Source: Candidatus Zhuqueibacterota bacterium
Lineage (GTDB): Bacteria > BS750m-G25
Reading direction: 5' to 3'
Length of the DNA stretch: 63,201 nt
Assembly: GCA_016783505.1 (NCBI GenBank)
Contig: JADHWK010000009.1
Location: 1-63,201 of the forward strand
Below, piece by piece: positions 6,879 through 15,814 of this stretch. The position numbers and the translations under genes are program-made. The notes below the pieces were generated by a model that was not told the DNA's origin, did not search any database, and saw only the letters and a program-made list of their open reading frames with translations. The first letter of the stretch is position 1. Every line of letters starts with the position of its first letter.

Positions 6879-9647
6879 ATGAAGCGATTAGGAATCGTTA
6901 TTTTGTTGGGTCTTGTCTTTTTAACCCCCGCGTTTTCACAGAGCCAAACGGATGTCCGCCTTGAGGCCATCCAAGCGGCCATCAGGACAAAGGGAGTTGA
7001 ATGGCAGGCAAGACCTAACCCCATCTGGAATTTGGCCCCGAAGGCCCGGAGGCAGCTTTTGGGATGGAAAAAGGAGTTGGAACCCCCCAGGGACCCCAGG
7101 GTTGACCACCTCTACTATCCCGAAGTTGAGGAAACGATCTTAGATTGGCGCGACTACGAAGGCCATAACTGGATGACCCCGGTAGAGGACCAGGAGAGTT
7201 GCGGTAGCTGCTGGGCCTTCGGTGCTACGGGGGCCCTGACGGCCAACATCAAGATCTCCGCCAACGCCCCCGACCTTCTGATCAACCTCTCAGAACAGTA
7301 TCTCCTTTCCTGCAGCGGTGGGAGCTGTAATGGTTGGAGCATCTACAACGTCCTTAACTTTCTCAGTAATTACGGCACTACCGATGAGGGCTGCTTTCCC
7401 TACCATGCTAGGGACGACATCCCCTGCACCAACCGTTGCCCTGACTGGCAACTGCGCATCAGAAGGATTGCAGACCTCGGCCATGGTGGAAGCTCCGTAA
7501 ATGCCATAAAAAACATGGTTGAGAATGGCCCTATCGAGGTGGGCTTTGACGTCTACGAGGACTTCTATTCCTATTCGGGGGGTGTTTATCACCATGTTTG
7601 GGGAGACTACGAAGGGGGGCACGCCGTGGTCCTCCTGGGCTGGAGTGACTCTTTGCAGTGCTGGATCTGCAAGAACAGTTGGGGCCCTAATTGGGGAGAG
7701 TACGGCTATTTTCGCATCGGTTGGGGGGAATGCGGCATTCAGGACTGGGCCTACTGGATGACCCCAGACAGCACCCAGTTTCCCTTCCTGAGCTATGACT
7801 CCGTCGCCTTTACCGAGATCACCGGTGATGAGGATGGGATCCTGAATCCGGGAGAAACCTGCACGGCGGAGATCACCCTCACCAATGCGGCAAGCTGGGC
7901 CCCTGCCACCTCGGTAAGCGCCGTGCTTCGAAGTGCCGACCCCCGGATCACCATTCTCGACAGCATCGCCGACTTCGGGGGCATCCCCCCGGGAACGACG
8001 GCAACCAACCTGAATCATCCCTTCACCCTTTCCGTAGTCCCCAATTCCGGGATCTGTGAGATTCTCCTAACCCTGGATGTAACCACCACCAATCAGAGTG
8101 GAGGAAACCAATACTACGCCACCTTCGACTTCAGTTTTCCCATCACCATTCATCAAGCGGGCTTCCCAATTCCCATCTGGGAGGGTATCCGTTCCTCCCC
8201 GGTGGTGGTGGACCTGGATGGGGATGGTCATCCTGAGATCATCTGCGGCGACAATGCCGGGCGTCTAAACGTCTGGAATGCCGATGGGTCCTTGAAGGAC
8301 GGCTTCCCGTTTTCCACGGACGGGTTCATCTGGTCTTCCCCGGCGGTGGGCGATGTCAACGGCGACGGAGATCTTGAAATCGTCTTCGGGTCAAAAGATG
8401 ATACCCTTTATGTCCTCGGGGCCGATGGTTCCTTAGTCTTCAAGCGGGGAACTAACGGTTATGTACTGGCAACGCCGGCCCTGGCAGACCTGAATGGGGA
8501 CGGCGCCCAGGAGATCATCTTCGGGGGGTATGATAAGCATCTCTATATTATTTTAGGGGACGGTAGCGATTATAATGGCTTCTTTCCCAGGTATTTGGAT
8601 TCCGGGGGAAAGGTGACAGTAGGGGCGGCAGTGGCCGACTTAAGCGGCGACAATATCCTGGACATCGTAGTGGTGACCTGGGACCACAAAGTGCACGCCT
8701 TTTCCAGCAACGGGGATTCCCTGTGGACGTATACAGCGGGCGGAAAGATAAAATCCGCCCCTTCTGTGGCTGATTTGGACGGAGAGGGGGGATTGGAAGT
8801 GGTCTTCGGATGCGATGACAGAAATCTTTACATTCTCGATGCCAGTGGGAACCTCCTGAGCAGTGTCCCCACAGATGGGAAGGTGCAATCATCCCCGGCT
8901 TTTGCCGACGTAGATGGAGATGGTGATCTGGAGATCTTTTCCGGGGCCAACGACGGCCACTTCTATGGCATCCACCACGATGGGAATGCGGTGACCGGTT
9001 GGCCGCTGCTGGCTGATGGAAGTTTTGTGGATACCTCACCCTCGTTTGCTGATCTGGACGGGGATGGGGAAGTTGAAGTTATTTTCTCCTCATCCGGGGG
9101 CAGCCTCTGGGCACTTCATATTGACGGCAATCCCATGGACTATTTTCCCCTCCACATCGGGGGCGGCTGGGAGCGCTCTTCATCTACCACCGCTGACCTC
9201 GACGGTGACGGTGATCTGGAGATCGTCTTAGGAAACGGGACCGGTCTGTGGGTGGAAGACATAAAGACTACCGCTGGCAGCAATAGTTATTGGAATACCT
9301 TCCGGGGAAACCCCCGCCGGACCGGATACTACGGCGACGTCGAAACAGCGGTTCCCATCCCCCCCAGGGAAGGTGGAATACCCCAGACCTTTTTTCTCTC
9401 AGCGAATTTTCCCAACCCGTTTAACCCATTCACCACATTTCGATATGGTCTACCCACAGCATCCTATGTGACGCTTAAGGTTTACAATCTCCTGGGCGAG
9501 GAAATCGCTACTCCTGTGGAGGGACATCAAAAGGCCGGATTCCACCAACTGCGGTGGAACGCTTCTGCACTTCCCTCCGGCGTTTACTTTTACCAACTCA
9601 AGGTCGGAAACTTCCAGTGGGCAAAGAAGATGATATTGTTGAAATAA
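6879..9647 (+). CDS. Secreted papain-family (C1) cysteine protease with beta-propeller and C-terminal sorting domain
   Basis: This 922-residue protein is exported by a signal peptide (residues 1-20, ending AFS). A peptidase C1 domain spans about 88-300 and has the full catalytic set: Gln105, Cys111 in GSCWAFG, His248 in GGHAVVLLGW, and Asn266 in CKNSWGPNWGEYG. A beta-sandwich region follows. About 430-800 is a series of FG-GAP/VCBS-type repeats with D-x-D-G-D-G calcium-binding loops, forming a propeller. The last 85 residues are the FCB sorting domain, with NFPNPFNP and ending KKMILLK, which usually directs passage through a type IX-like secretion system. The likely role is extracellular protein degradation, either cell-bound or released. 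It is transcribed alone from its own promoter and closed by a strong terminator. Confidence 0.93.
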   Translation: MKRLGIVILLGLVFLTPAFSQSQTDVRLEAIQAAIRTKGVEWQARPNPIWNLAPKARRQLLGWKKELEPPRDPRVDHLYYPEVEETILDWRDYEGHNWMTPVEDQESCGSCWAFGATGALTANIKISANAPDLLINLSEQYLLSCSGGSCNGWSIYNVLNFLSNYGTTDEGCFPYHARDDIPCTNRCPDWQLRIRRIADLGHGGSSVNAIKNMVENGPIEVGFDVYEDFYSYSGGVYHHVWGDYEGGHAVVLLGWSDSLQCWICKNSWGPNWGEYGYFRIGWGECGIQDWAYWMTPDSTQFPFLSYDSVAFTEITGDEDGILNPGETCTAEITLTNAASWAPATSVSAVLRSADPRITILDSIADFGGIPPGTTATNLNHPFTLSVVPNSGICEILLTLDVTTTNQSGGNQYYATFDFSFPITIHQAGFPIPIWEGIRSSPVVVDLDGDGHPEIICGDNAGRLNVWNADGSLKDGFPFSTDGFIWSSPAVGDVNGDGDLEIVFGSKDDTLYVLGADGSLVFKRGTNGYVLATPALADLNGDGAQEIIFGGYDKHLYIILGDGSDYNGFFPRYLDSGGKVTVGAAVADLSGDNILDIVVVTWDHKVHAFSSNGDSLWTYTAGGKIKSAPSVADLDGEGGLEVVFGCDDRNLYILDASGNLLSSVPTDGKVQSSPAFADVDGDGDLEIFSGANDGHFYGIHHDGNAVTGWPLLADGSFVDTSPSFADLDGDGEVEVIFSSSGGSLWALHIDGNPMDYFPLHIGGGWERSSSTTADLDGDGDLEIVLGNGTGLWVEDIKTTAGSNSYWNTFRGNPRRTGYYGDVETAVPIPPREGGIPQTFFLSANFPNPFNPFTTFRYGLPTASYVTLKVYNLLGEEIATPVEGHQKAGFHQLRWNASALPSGVYFYQLKVGNFQWAKKMILLK

Positions 9648-9678
9648 AGAAGGCCCCCAAATATCTGGGGGCCTTCTT
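9647..9678. terminator. Bidirectional intrinsic terminator
   Basis: AAGAAGGCCCCC (9647-9658) pairs with GGGGGCCTTCTT (9667-9678) around an 8-base loop. It sits between the converging protease and DUF1460 genes and can serve both strands. Confidence 0.88.
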
Positions 9679-9699
9679 AATAAACCTCACTTACTATCC

Positions 9700-10575
9700 T
9701 TAATACTTGTGTTGCTTCTGTTTAACTTCCACAAACTCCCACAAGATAATCCCATCATGGATGGGTTTATCCCGCTTGAAAAGGTAATCCAGAAAATTCA
9801 CCCTAATCGCCTTCCCATCGGCCATGGAGGCATGGATTAAATCCTTCTGGTCGACGATCATCCCCTCGTGGGCGATGACGATGCCCTTCTCAAAGTAACT
9901 TTTCTTCACAAATCCCACTCCGCAGACCCCCGGCAGACGCTTCATAAACTCAGCGTTAATGACTCCCAAGGGAAAGTAGGCCATGGTAATCTCCTTCTCC
10001 CAATCCAAGGGGAGGAAATGGGAGCCATCGGCCTTTCGGTTCAGAATAATAGTGACCGAATCCAACTCTCCGGGCTGGGCCAGTTCCCGGGTCAACTCAT
10101 GGAAATAGGGGGAGGTTAAAATGCGGTCTGCGGTGTAATGCCTCCGGTTCTCATAGAAAATGGGGTCTTCTCCTTCGGGGACGGGATAATAGTTAAGGTA
10201 TCGCATCATCCACCGGGCCTCCTTGAAGCTTGAGGCATGGGCGAGGGCGGAATTGGTCAGCACCAGCACGGTGCAATTGGTGGTATCTACCCGAAAGATG
10301 GGGCCTGTTTCCGGGGGTTTTTCTTCTGCAAGACATTTCAAATCATAAGGCGTCCCCAATCGCAGGATGGAAAAAGCCTTAATTCGTTCGTTAAAATCGG
10401 GAAATCTCCTGTTCAATCGAGGCAGAATCTTATCCACCTCCTTTTCAGTCATCATGTACATGGACTTCTGATGGGCCAGCCAGGTCCACCGATCTTCCTT
10501 TAGATCGGAGGCAATGATGATAACTAACAAGGCCGCAAAAAGTAAGGTGATAATCAAAATTGATTTCTTTTTCAT
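9700..10575 (-). CDS. DUF1460 family, N-acetylmuramoyl-L-alanine amidase-like protein
   Basis: This 291-residue protein has one N-terminal membrane segment or uncleaved signal (residues 5-24), so it acts in the periplasm. The rest matches the DUF1460 pattern (NlpC/P60-like papain fold): LGTPYD near 73, a TTNCTVLV segment near 98 with the likely nucleophile Cys, a RRHYTAD segment, then GIVIAHEGMIV with the likely catalytic His and LIHAS near 250. Family members cut or recycle peptidoglycan fragments. Here Asn replaces the Asp usually found before the Cys, so activity is inferred only. It stands alone, converging on the secreted protease gene. Confidence 0.72.
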   Translation of the reverse strand: MKKKSILIITLLFAALLVIIIASDLKEDRWTWLAHQKSMYMMTEKEVDKILPRLNRRFPDFNERIKAFSILRLGTPYDLKCLAEEKPPETGPIFRVDTTNCTVLVLTNSALAHASSFKEARWMMRYLNYYPVPEGEDPIFYENRRHYTADRILTSPYFHELTRELAQPGELDSVTIILNRKADGSHFLPLDWEKEITMAYFPLGVINAEFMKRLPGVCGVGFVKKSYFEKGIVIAHEGMIVDQKDLIHASMADGKAIRVNFLDYLFKRDKPIHDGIILWEFVEVKQKQHKY

Positions 10576-10777
10576 TATTAACCTTTCAGATTTATAGTTA
10601 AATAGAATAATTTTATATAATTATCCCTATTATCTCTACCCCCCTAAATCCAGAGTTCCCAAATCTATATCAGCAGCCCATTCCAAAGTGGTTTAGATCA
10701 GGCCTCTGGAAAAATGGGAGTTTAGTAGACCTCCTTAGATCAAATCTTTTCAGAACCCTATAAATAATAATAGGCAG

Positions 10778-13375
10778 CTACTTTACCGTTACCACCACCA
10801 GTTGGTTTGTTTGCAGGGTCTCCTGGGCAGCCTGCCTTACCCCCTCTGGGGTCACCCCTTGTAGGTAATCGGTATATCGTTTACTATAATCATACCCCAG
10901 CCCTTGTATTTCGTCAATACCCATAAAGTAAGCCTGATTGATGCGGGAAAGCCGCCTCATTGAGAACCTTCCCAACAATTTATTTTTTATTCTTTCAATC
11001 TCTTGTGTCCCCGGGGGTTCTGATTTCATCCGCCTAATTTCAGCGATGATGCCCTCCCTGGCCGCGGTGAGATTTTGGGGTCTGGTACCCATGGAGGCTA
11101 TCAAATACCCGAAATCATCAGCAAAATTAACGGTGGTTCCCAGGGAATAGGCCCAGCCCTTTCGTTCCCGCAGTTCAAACGCCATCCGGGCGGAAAGCAC
11201 AGCGTTCATCACTTCTAATGGCGCTCTGTCTCGCGCATCCACCCCGTCAATTAGGAAACCAATCTTAAGGTAGGATTGACCTTTACCCATCTTCTGGGTA
11301 ATCTGTTGGTAAACGGGTGAAGGCCTGGGATGGGGTTTCTCTACAAACTCTCCGGTAATCATGGGACCGAAGGATGCCTCTACCCTTTCCATCACCTCCG
11401 GGGCGGGAATGTTGGAAACCACGGTCAAGATCAGGTTGGCGGGGTCAAAATATCTGCGGTGGAAGGTTTTTAAATCGGCCTCTGTTATTGATTCTACCAT
11501 TTCTTCCGTTCCCAACACCCTTTTCCCCAGGTAATGATCCCCGAATAAATTTTCATAAAAGAGAACTTTGGCCCGCTGACTGGCCCGTTCTTCCCCGCTC
11601 TGGATAAGATTGAACATCTCCCTTTTCACTTCAGCCAGTTTCACCCCCGGGAAGGTCGGGTGTTGCACCAGATCGGCCACCAGTTCCAGCCCCGCCTGCC
11701 AGTATTCGTCAATGGTTTCAAAACGGATAAAGGAGAATTGGGGGCTGGTATAATAATTGTCAAAGGGTATCCAGGGGTTATCCACCAATTTCAGGCTGGC
11801 TCCCAGGCGACCGATGGCCTCGGAAATTTCCTCCTCAGAACGGTTCTCTGTTCCCTTACGCAGCATGCGGTGTAGACAGTCGGCGATGCCCATTTTACCA
11901 TCGGGTTCGTTCAACGACCGATCCCGGACTAAAATGTGGAGGGCGAACACCCGGGAATCGGCGTTCTCATCAACGATGACCGTTAATCCATTATCCAGAA
12001 CCTTTTTTATAGTCTGGCCCCTTTCCTCAACCTCCTCCACCCCTCCCTTCTCCCCCGGTTTGACCCAAACGGCCATGTAAGGAATGTCTTTGGTGGGGAA
12101 AAATTTCTTCGCCGCCCGGCGAATGCTAGCCGGGGTCACCAAGTCCAGGTTTTCTAAATAATGCCTAAGAAACCCGTAGCCCCCTAGTGCCAACTCCTGC
12201 CCCTTCATCATCCCGTAGTAATGGGGCCTCTCCGCCATCCGGACCTCCTCCACCTTCATACTGACCCGAACCCTTTGAACCTCCGCCAAAGACAAAGATT
12301 GGTAAGAAATATTCTCCAGCTCATCGAGAACGGTGGCGATCACTTCTTCTTCATCCCCATCCAGGGGGACCGAGGCGCTGATACGGAGTACGCTTAAGTC
12401 CTGATAAAAGTCATAAGAACTGGAAACATCAAAGGCCAATCCGGTCTCCTTCACCAATTTTGAGGTCAATCTATCCGACAATAACTGATTTAGAATGATG
12501 AAGGAATGAAATTCGGGATCTGTCCACAATGGAGCCTGTACCCCTAATCGCAGATATTTTCTCCCCGTCTGAACAGGCTTGGTATAGCTTTGAGTCCCCT
12601 CCGCTAACGAAGTTAATTTTAATCCCTTAGGGCTGGGGAGGTCCCTGGCCGGATGAGGCTTAAAGGCTTTCCGGAACAGTTCCAGCATATTCTGAGTCTC
12701 AAAATCCCCGATGATCATGGCAATCATGTTGTTGGGAACGTAATAGTTATGGTAATAATCAAGAACCTGATCCCGGGTCATATGGGAGATGCTGGTTTCC
12801 GAACCCAGAATCGGTCTGGAATAAGGGGTCCCTTCGTACATTTTAGAGGCGAAAAAAACATCAGCTTGGTTGCCCGGCCGGTCCCGGTCTTTGCCGATCT
12901 CTTCGATGACGATGCCCCTCTCTTTCTCCAACTTTTCCTGGGGAAAGACGGAATTAAACAGCATGTCCGTCTGAATATCCAGGGCCTTCTCGAAGTTATC
13001 CTTGGGCGCTAAAATAATGTAACCGGTGAAGTCCTCCCTGGTAAAAGCGTTGTTGTATGCCCCTAGAAAATCCATCTCATCGTAGAGCTGTTTCTGGGTC
13101 CGGGTTTTGGTGCCGTTGAACAGCAGATGTTCCAAGAAATGGGAGACTCCATTGTTGGCCACTGTCTCATTTCGCAGGCCCGTCTTCACCACCACAAAGG
13201 AGGCGATGACCGGATTGCCGTGATTTTCAATCAAAACAAGTTCCAACCCGTTATCTAACGTGGTGACCAGGGCCTTTTCAGCTTCCTGCCTTTCGAATGC
13301 TGCCTTCTTTTCACCCTGCGAGCAGGACATTAATAGAGTCACCACCGCTAATAAACCGATCCATTTTCGTCCCAT
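10778..13375 (-). CDS. M16 family zinc peptidase, lipoprotein
   Basis: This 865-residue protein is a double-length M16 (pitrilysin/insulinase) metallopeptidase. The inverted zinc motif HFLEH is at residues 79-83 (H79, E82, H83). The second half holds the inactive partner domain, including a GWAYSLG segment typical of the C-terminal M16 lobe. An ATG at 13375 preceded by GGGGAA gives a lipoprotein signal with Cys18 (LLMSC), so I prefer it to an upstream in-frame start at 13459. It would be anchored in the inner or outer membrane facing the periplasm and degrade peptides. No operon partner is visible. Confidence 0.93.
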   Translation of the reverse strand: MGRKWIGLLAVVTLLMSCSQGEKKAAFERQEAEKALVTTLDNGLELVLIENHGNPVIASFVVVKTGLRNETVANNGVSHFLEHLLFNGTKTRTQKQLYDEMDFLGAYNNAFTREDFTGYIILAPKDNFEKALDIQTDMLFNSVFPQEKLEKERGIVIEEIGKDRDRPGNQADVFFASKMYEGTPYSRPILGSETSISHMTRDQVLDYYHNYYVPNNMIAMIIGDFETQNMLELFRKAFKPHPARDLPSPKGLKLTSLAEGTQSYTKPVQTGRKYLRLGVQAPLWTDPEFHSFIILNQLLSDRLTSKLVKETGLAFDVSSSYDFYQDLSVLRISASVPLDGDEEEVIATVLDELENISYQSLSLAEVQRVRVSMKVEEVRMAERPHYYGMMKGQELALGGYGFLRHYLENLDLVTPASIRRAAKKFFPTKDIPYMAVWVKPGEKGGVEEVEERGQTIKKVLDNGLTVIVDENADSRVFALHILVRDRSLNEPDGKMGIADCLHRMLRKGTENRSEEEISEAIGRLGASLKLVDNPWIPFDNYYTSPQFSFIRFETIDEYWQAGLELVADLVQHPTFPGVKLAEVKREMFNLIQSGEERASQRAKVLFYENLFGDHYLGKRVLGTEEMVESITEADLKTFHRRYFDPANLILTVVSNIPAPEVMERVEASFGPMITGEFVEKPHPRPSPVYQQITQKMGKGQSYLKIGFLIDGVDARDRAPLEVMNAVLSARMAFELRERKGWAYSLGTTVNFADDFGYLIASMGTRPQNLTAAREGIIAEIRRMKSEPPGTQEIERIKNKLLGRFSMRRLSRINQAYFMGIDEIQGLGYDYSKRYTDYLQGVTPEGVRQAAQETLQTNQLVVVTVK

Positions 13376-13442
13376 AAAGTTCCCCACGTAATTGATAACA
13401 AAGAACTTAGCCCTTTCTGGGCATCGGTCAGGCGCCCGACTG

Positions 13443-13539
13443 AACTTTATCAATCCCAAGGTTTGGAGAATCCCTGAGACATCCGGTTGCGTCGAACGGT
13501 TGCGCAGCTCGTCTCGTCATTCGTTAAACGGTTATGGGA
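13443..13539. repeat. Long dispersed repeat, copy 2 (inverted)
   Basis: This is the inverted partner of the repeat at 1-118. It lacks the inserted palindromes of that copy. It is followed on its left by a GGTCAGGCGCCCGACTGA unit (about 13425-13442), which recurs with small changes near 17680, 23010 and 31520. Confidence 0.85.
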
Positions 13540-14104
13540 AACAAAAAAAGACAAACAAAGAGTTTTCACAACTTAAAGGTTCAGTGAATGTAAGGATGAA
13601 CGCAACCGACAGACGGGAGACGAAACGAGCCCTGTTAAATGCTCTTAACCTATTTAACAGGGCGAGCAGCCCAACCGATAGATCCCGTCCCGAAGTTTCG
13701 GGATCGGGACAACCCGTTAATTTCTTGTAGCTAATTCTTATCCCGAATATTCGGGACGAGACGTCAAAATATTAGAAGTCACCCACCTAGTTATTGTTAG
13801 GTACAATTTACCGATTTTGAAAAGTAAGAAAGGGAATTTGAAGTTCAGATAACATGATATAAGATTCCTGCTTTTCCCATAAGGGAGCACTTAGGTGCCG
13901 CAGGAATGACAATCAATCAACCTCTTTTCTTCTGTGTTCCAATCTTATTATAGTATTAACCTCAAAAATCAAGTGTTAGTCGGTAAATTAAAAATCAACA
14001 TTTTTAACCTCATTTGGAATATGTTCTGAAATTCACCATTATTAAATGTATTTTGTGATGTTTTTCAGTTGTTTTAGTATCGTACAGTGTTTTGAATTGG
14101 CAAA
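13540..14104. repeat. Intergenic cluster of hairpin repeats
   Basis: No gene is supported here. A 12-bp perfect stem lies at 13629-13640/13652-13663 (GCCCTGTTAAAT). CCCGAA/TTCGGG palindromes lie at 13681-13710 and 13740-13757. The rest (13760-14104) is AT-rich without clear structure. Confidence 0.6.
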
Positions 14105-14773
14105 CTAAATGCGCTTGGCACATTCTGTTTCCAAAACACAGGATTCACATAAGGGGATTCTCTGGCAGACCGTCTTACCCTGATGGACGATCAATGCGTG
14201 ATATTCGTTGTACAGGTCAACATTTAGGGGTAGATTATCCATGAAAAAACCCTGAAGTACTCCATAGGGATCCTTACCATTTACCATGCCCAGCCGATGG
14301 AAGACCCGCCTAGTGTAGGCGTCAATGACGAAAACAGGCTTGTCTAAGGCGTATAGTAGAATGCTGTCTGCTGTTTCCTCACCAATGCCCTTTACCCCCA
14401 ATAGCTTCCCCCGCAAGGACTGGGTTTCCACACCAGCCATATTATCCAGCTTCCCCCCAAATTCAGCGTTCACGAAATCCATAAACGCCCTGATCTTTTT
14501 GGCCTTTTGATTAAAATAGCCTGATGGACGGATTAGGGAGGTTAATTTTTTTTGGGAAACTTTTGTCAGGCCGTTGATGGACAGAAGATTTTCGGATTGA
14601 AGGTTGGCAATAGCTTTTTCTACGTTGACCCAGTTGGTGTTCTGGGTGAGGATGGCACCCACCATAATTTCCAGGGGAGAATTCCCGGGCCACCAGCCCC
14701 GGGGACCGAAATGGACTAAAAGAAGGTTGTAAATCCTCAGCAGTTTGTTTCTGAGCGAATCCTTAACTCCCAT
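14105..14773 (-). CDS. Endonuclease III-family DNA glycosylase, MagIII-like
   Basis: This 222-residue protein is a helix-hairpin-helix base-excision glycosylase. It has the segments WWPG near 28, ILTQNTNW near 44, RPSGYFNQKAK near 85, the hairpin LLGVKGIGEETADSILLYA near 126-145, and the catalytic Asp in VFVIDAYTRR. This layout resembles H. pylori 3-methyladenine glycosylase MagIII. The Lys of bifunctional endonuclease III is replaced by Glu (GIGEETAD), pointing to a monofunctional glycosylase. Unlike H. pylori MagIII, it keeps a C-terminal four-Cys [4Fe-4S] motif with spacing C-x5-C-x2-C-x5-C. The ATG at 14773 overlaps the creatininase stop by 11 bases, so translation is probably coupled. 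Confidence 0.85.
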   Translation of the reverse strand: MGVKDSLRNKLLRIYNLLLVHFGPRGWWPGNSPLEIMVGAILTQNTNWVNVEKAIANLQSENLLSINGLTKVSQKKLTSLIRPSGYFNQKAKKIRAFMDFVNAEFGGKLDNMAGVETQSLRGKLLGVKGIGEETADSILLYALDKPVFVIDAYTRRVFHRLGMVNGKDPYGVLQGFFMDNLPLNVDLYNEYHALIVHQGKTVCQRIPLCESCVLETECAKRI

Positions 14774-15506
14774 TTTTACCAATCCCAAGATCGTTCCGAT
14801 TGGAAAGCTCTTTCACCATCCCGGCCACACACCGTTCAAACAGGTTCTTTCCGTGTTCGGGTGAGGCCAGGTTCACGTCAGCACCGATAATTCCGTTCGG
14901 GTAGAGTGCCTTGAAGGCTTTAGCATCCGGATAGGTTTCTGGCCTCCGCATTCCAGGAAAGGGAACATCCTTTTCCTTTACCACGCCGGGATATAAAAAC
15001 ATCACCAGTGAGGTCTCCCCCGGGGTGCCATGATGTCCCTCCCGATCGCCAAAGGCCTCCTGTAAATATTCAGAAACCCCTTCGGCCTCCCACCAACTCC
15101 GGAATTTAACCTTCATTTCGGGTAATTCATTGACGATCTCCGCCAGGGCGCTCTCGACAGGGGCCCGGTTTCCCCCATGGCCGTTGAGGATGAGAACGCG
15201 CTTAAATCCGGTCTTTTCCAGTGATGCGATAAGATCCCTCAGCACCAAACCCAACGTGGAAGACCTTAAGGCCAGCGTTCCCGGAAAGCCCAGATGGTGG
15301 AGGGACATACCATAGGGGATCACCGGGGCGGTTATGGTGCCCGTCCGTTGGGCTACTTCCCTGGCAATCCCCTCCACGGTCAGATGATCGGAGCCGATGA
15401 CCGCCCGGGGACCATGCTGTTCCGTGCTGCCCAGGGGCAGAATAATCCGGTCGTCTGTCCGCAGATAGGCCTCTACCTCGGGCCAGTTCATAAAGCGAAG
15501 TTCCAT
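14763..15506 (-). CDS. Creatininase-family metal-dependent amidohydrolase
   Basis: This 247-residue protein belongs to the creatininase family, which hydrolyses cyclic or linear amide bonds using two metal ions. Metal-ligand segments are visible in order: GSTEQHGP near 27, GSDH near 39, NGHGGNR near 108, and EGHHGTPGETS near 155. Family members include creatininase, mycofactocin peptidase MftE and a formamide hydrolase of flavin/deazaflavin synthesis. Nothing in the context picks one. It overlaps the downstream DNA glycosylase gene. The true substrate is unknown. Confidence 0.87.
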   Translation of the reverse strand: MELRFMNWPEVEAYLRTDDRIILPLGSTEQHGPRAVIGSDHLTVEGIAREVAQRTGTITAPVIPYGMSLHHLGFPGTLALRSSTLGLVLRDLIASLEKTGFKRVLILNGHGGNRAPVESALAEIVNELPEMKVKFRSWWEAEGVSEYLQEAFGDREGHHGTPGETSLVMFLYPGVVKEKDVPFPGMRRPETYPDAKAFKALYPNGIIGADVNLASPEHGKNLFERCVAGMVKELSNRNDLGIGKNGS

Positions 15507-15558
15507 TTCAAATATACGGGTAGCAATTAAGGATAAGAATTGATTCCTATACTACATG

Positions 15559-15810
15559 TTATTTAATCACATCCGTCTCTTCAATGATAATCTTCTCCAC
15601 TCGGGCCCGGAAGGGATTCAAGGATGGTTTCAGGAATAGGATGAGCATAAGAAGCATGATGAGGAGGAACAAATACAGCCATAGTGATCGGGGCTTTTTT
15701 CTGCTACGAAGATTCCGGAATCGAATACGGTGCTTCCCTTCTTCCCCCTTTTCCTTAAAGGACCGGGGTTGGTAGTGGAAACGGCGGGGTTTTTGCCTTT
15801 CGAAAAGCAT
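15559..15810 (-). CDS. Small single-pass membrane protein
   Basis: This 83-residue protein (from ATG 15810) has a very basic N-terminus, with an RRFHYQPRSF stretch and an R/K-rich region to residue 45, then one transmembrane helix (about 46-65) and a short tail. Similar small basic proteins with an HYxPR motif occur in Bacteroidota and related phyla, but no function is assigned. A longer reading from 15834 would overlap the site-2 protease gene. The 15810 start lies five bases after that gene's end, so the two are probably co-translated. Confidence 0.6.
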   Translation of the reverse strand: MLFERQKPRRFHYQPRSFKEKGEEGKHRIRFRNLRSRKKPRSLWLYLFLLIMLLMLILFLKPSLNPFRARVEKIIIEETDVIK

Positions 15811-15814
15811 GATC

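Noticed and set aside
7290-8018. 242-residue minus-strand open frame opposite the papain-like protease
   Set aside because: It overlaps the catalytic domain on the other strand and shows no family features.
13392-13730. 112-residue plus-strand open frame
   Set aside because: It lies across dispersed repeats and hairpins and has no homology-like features.
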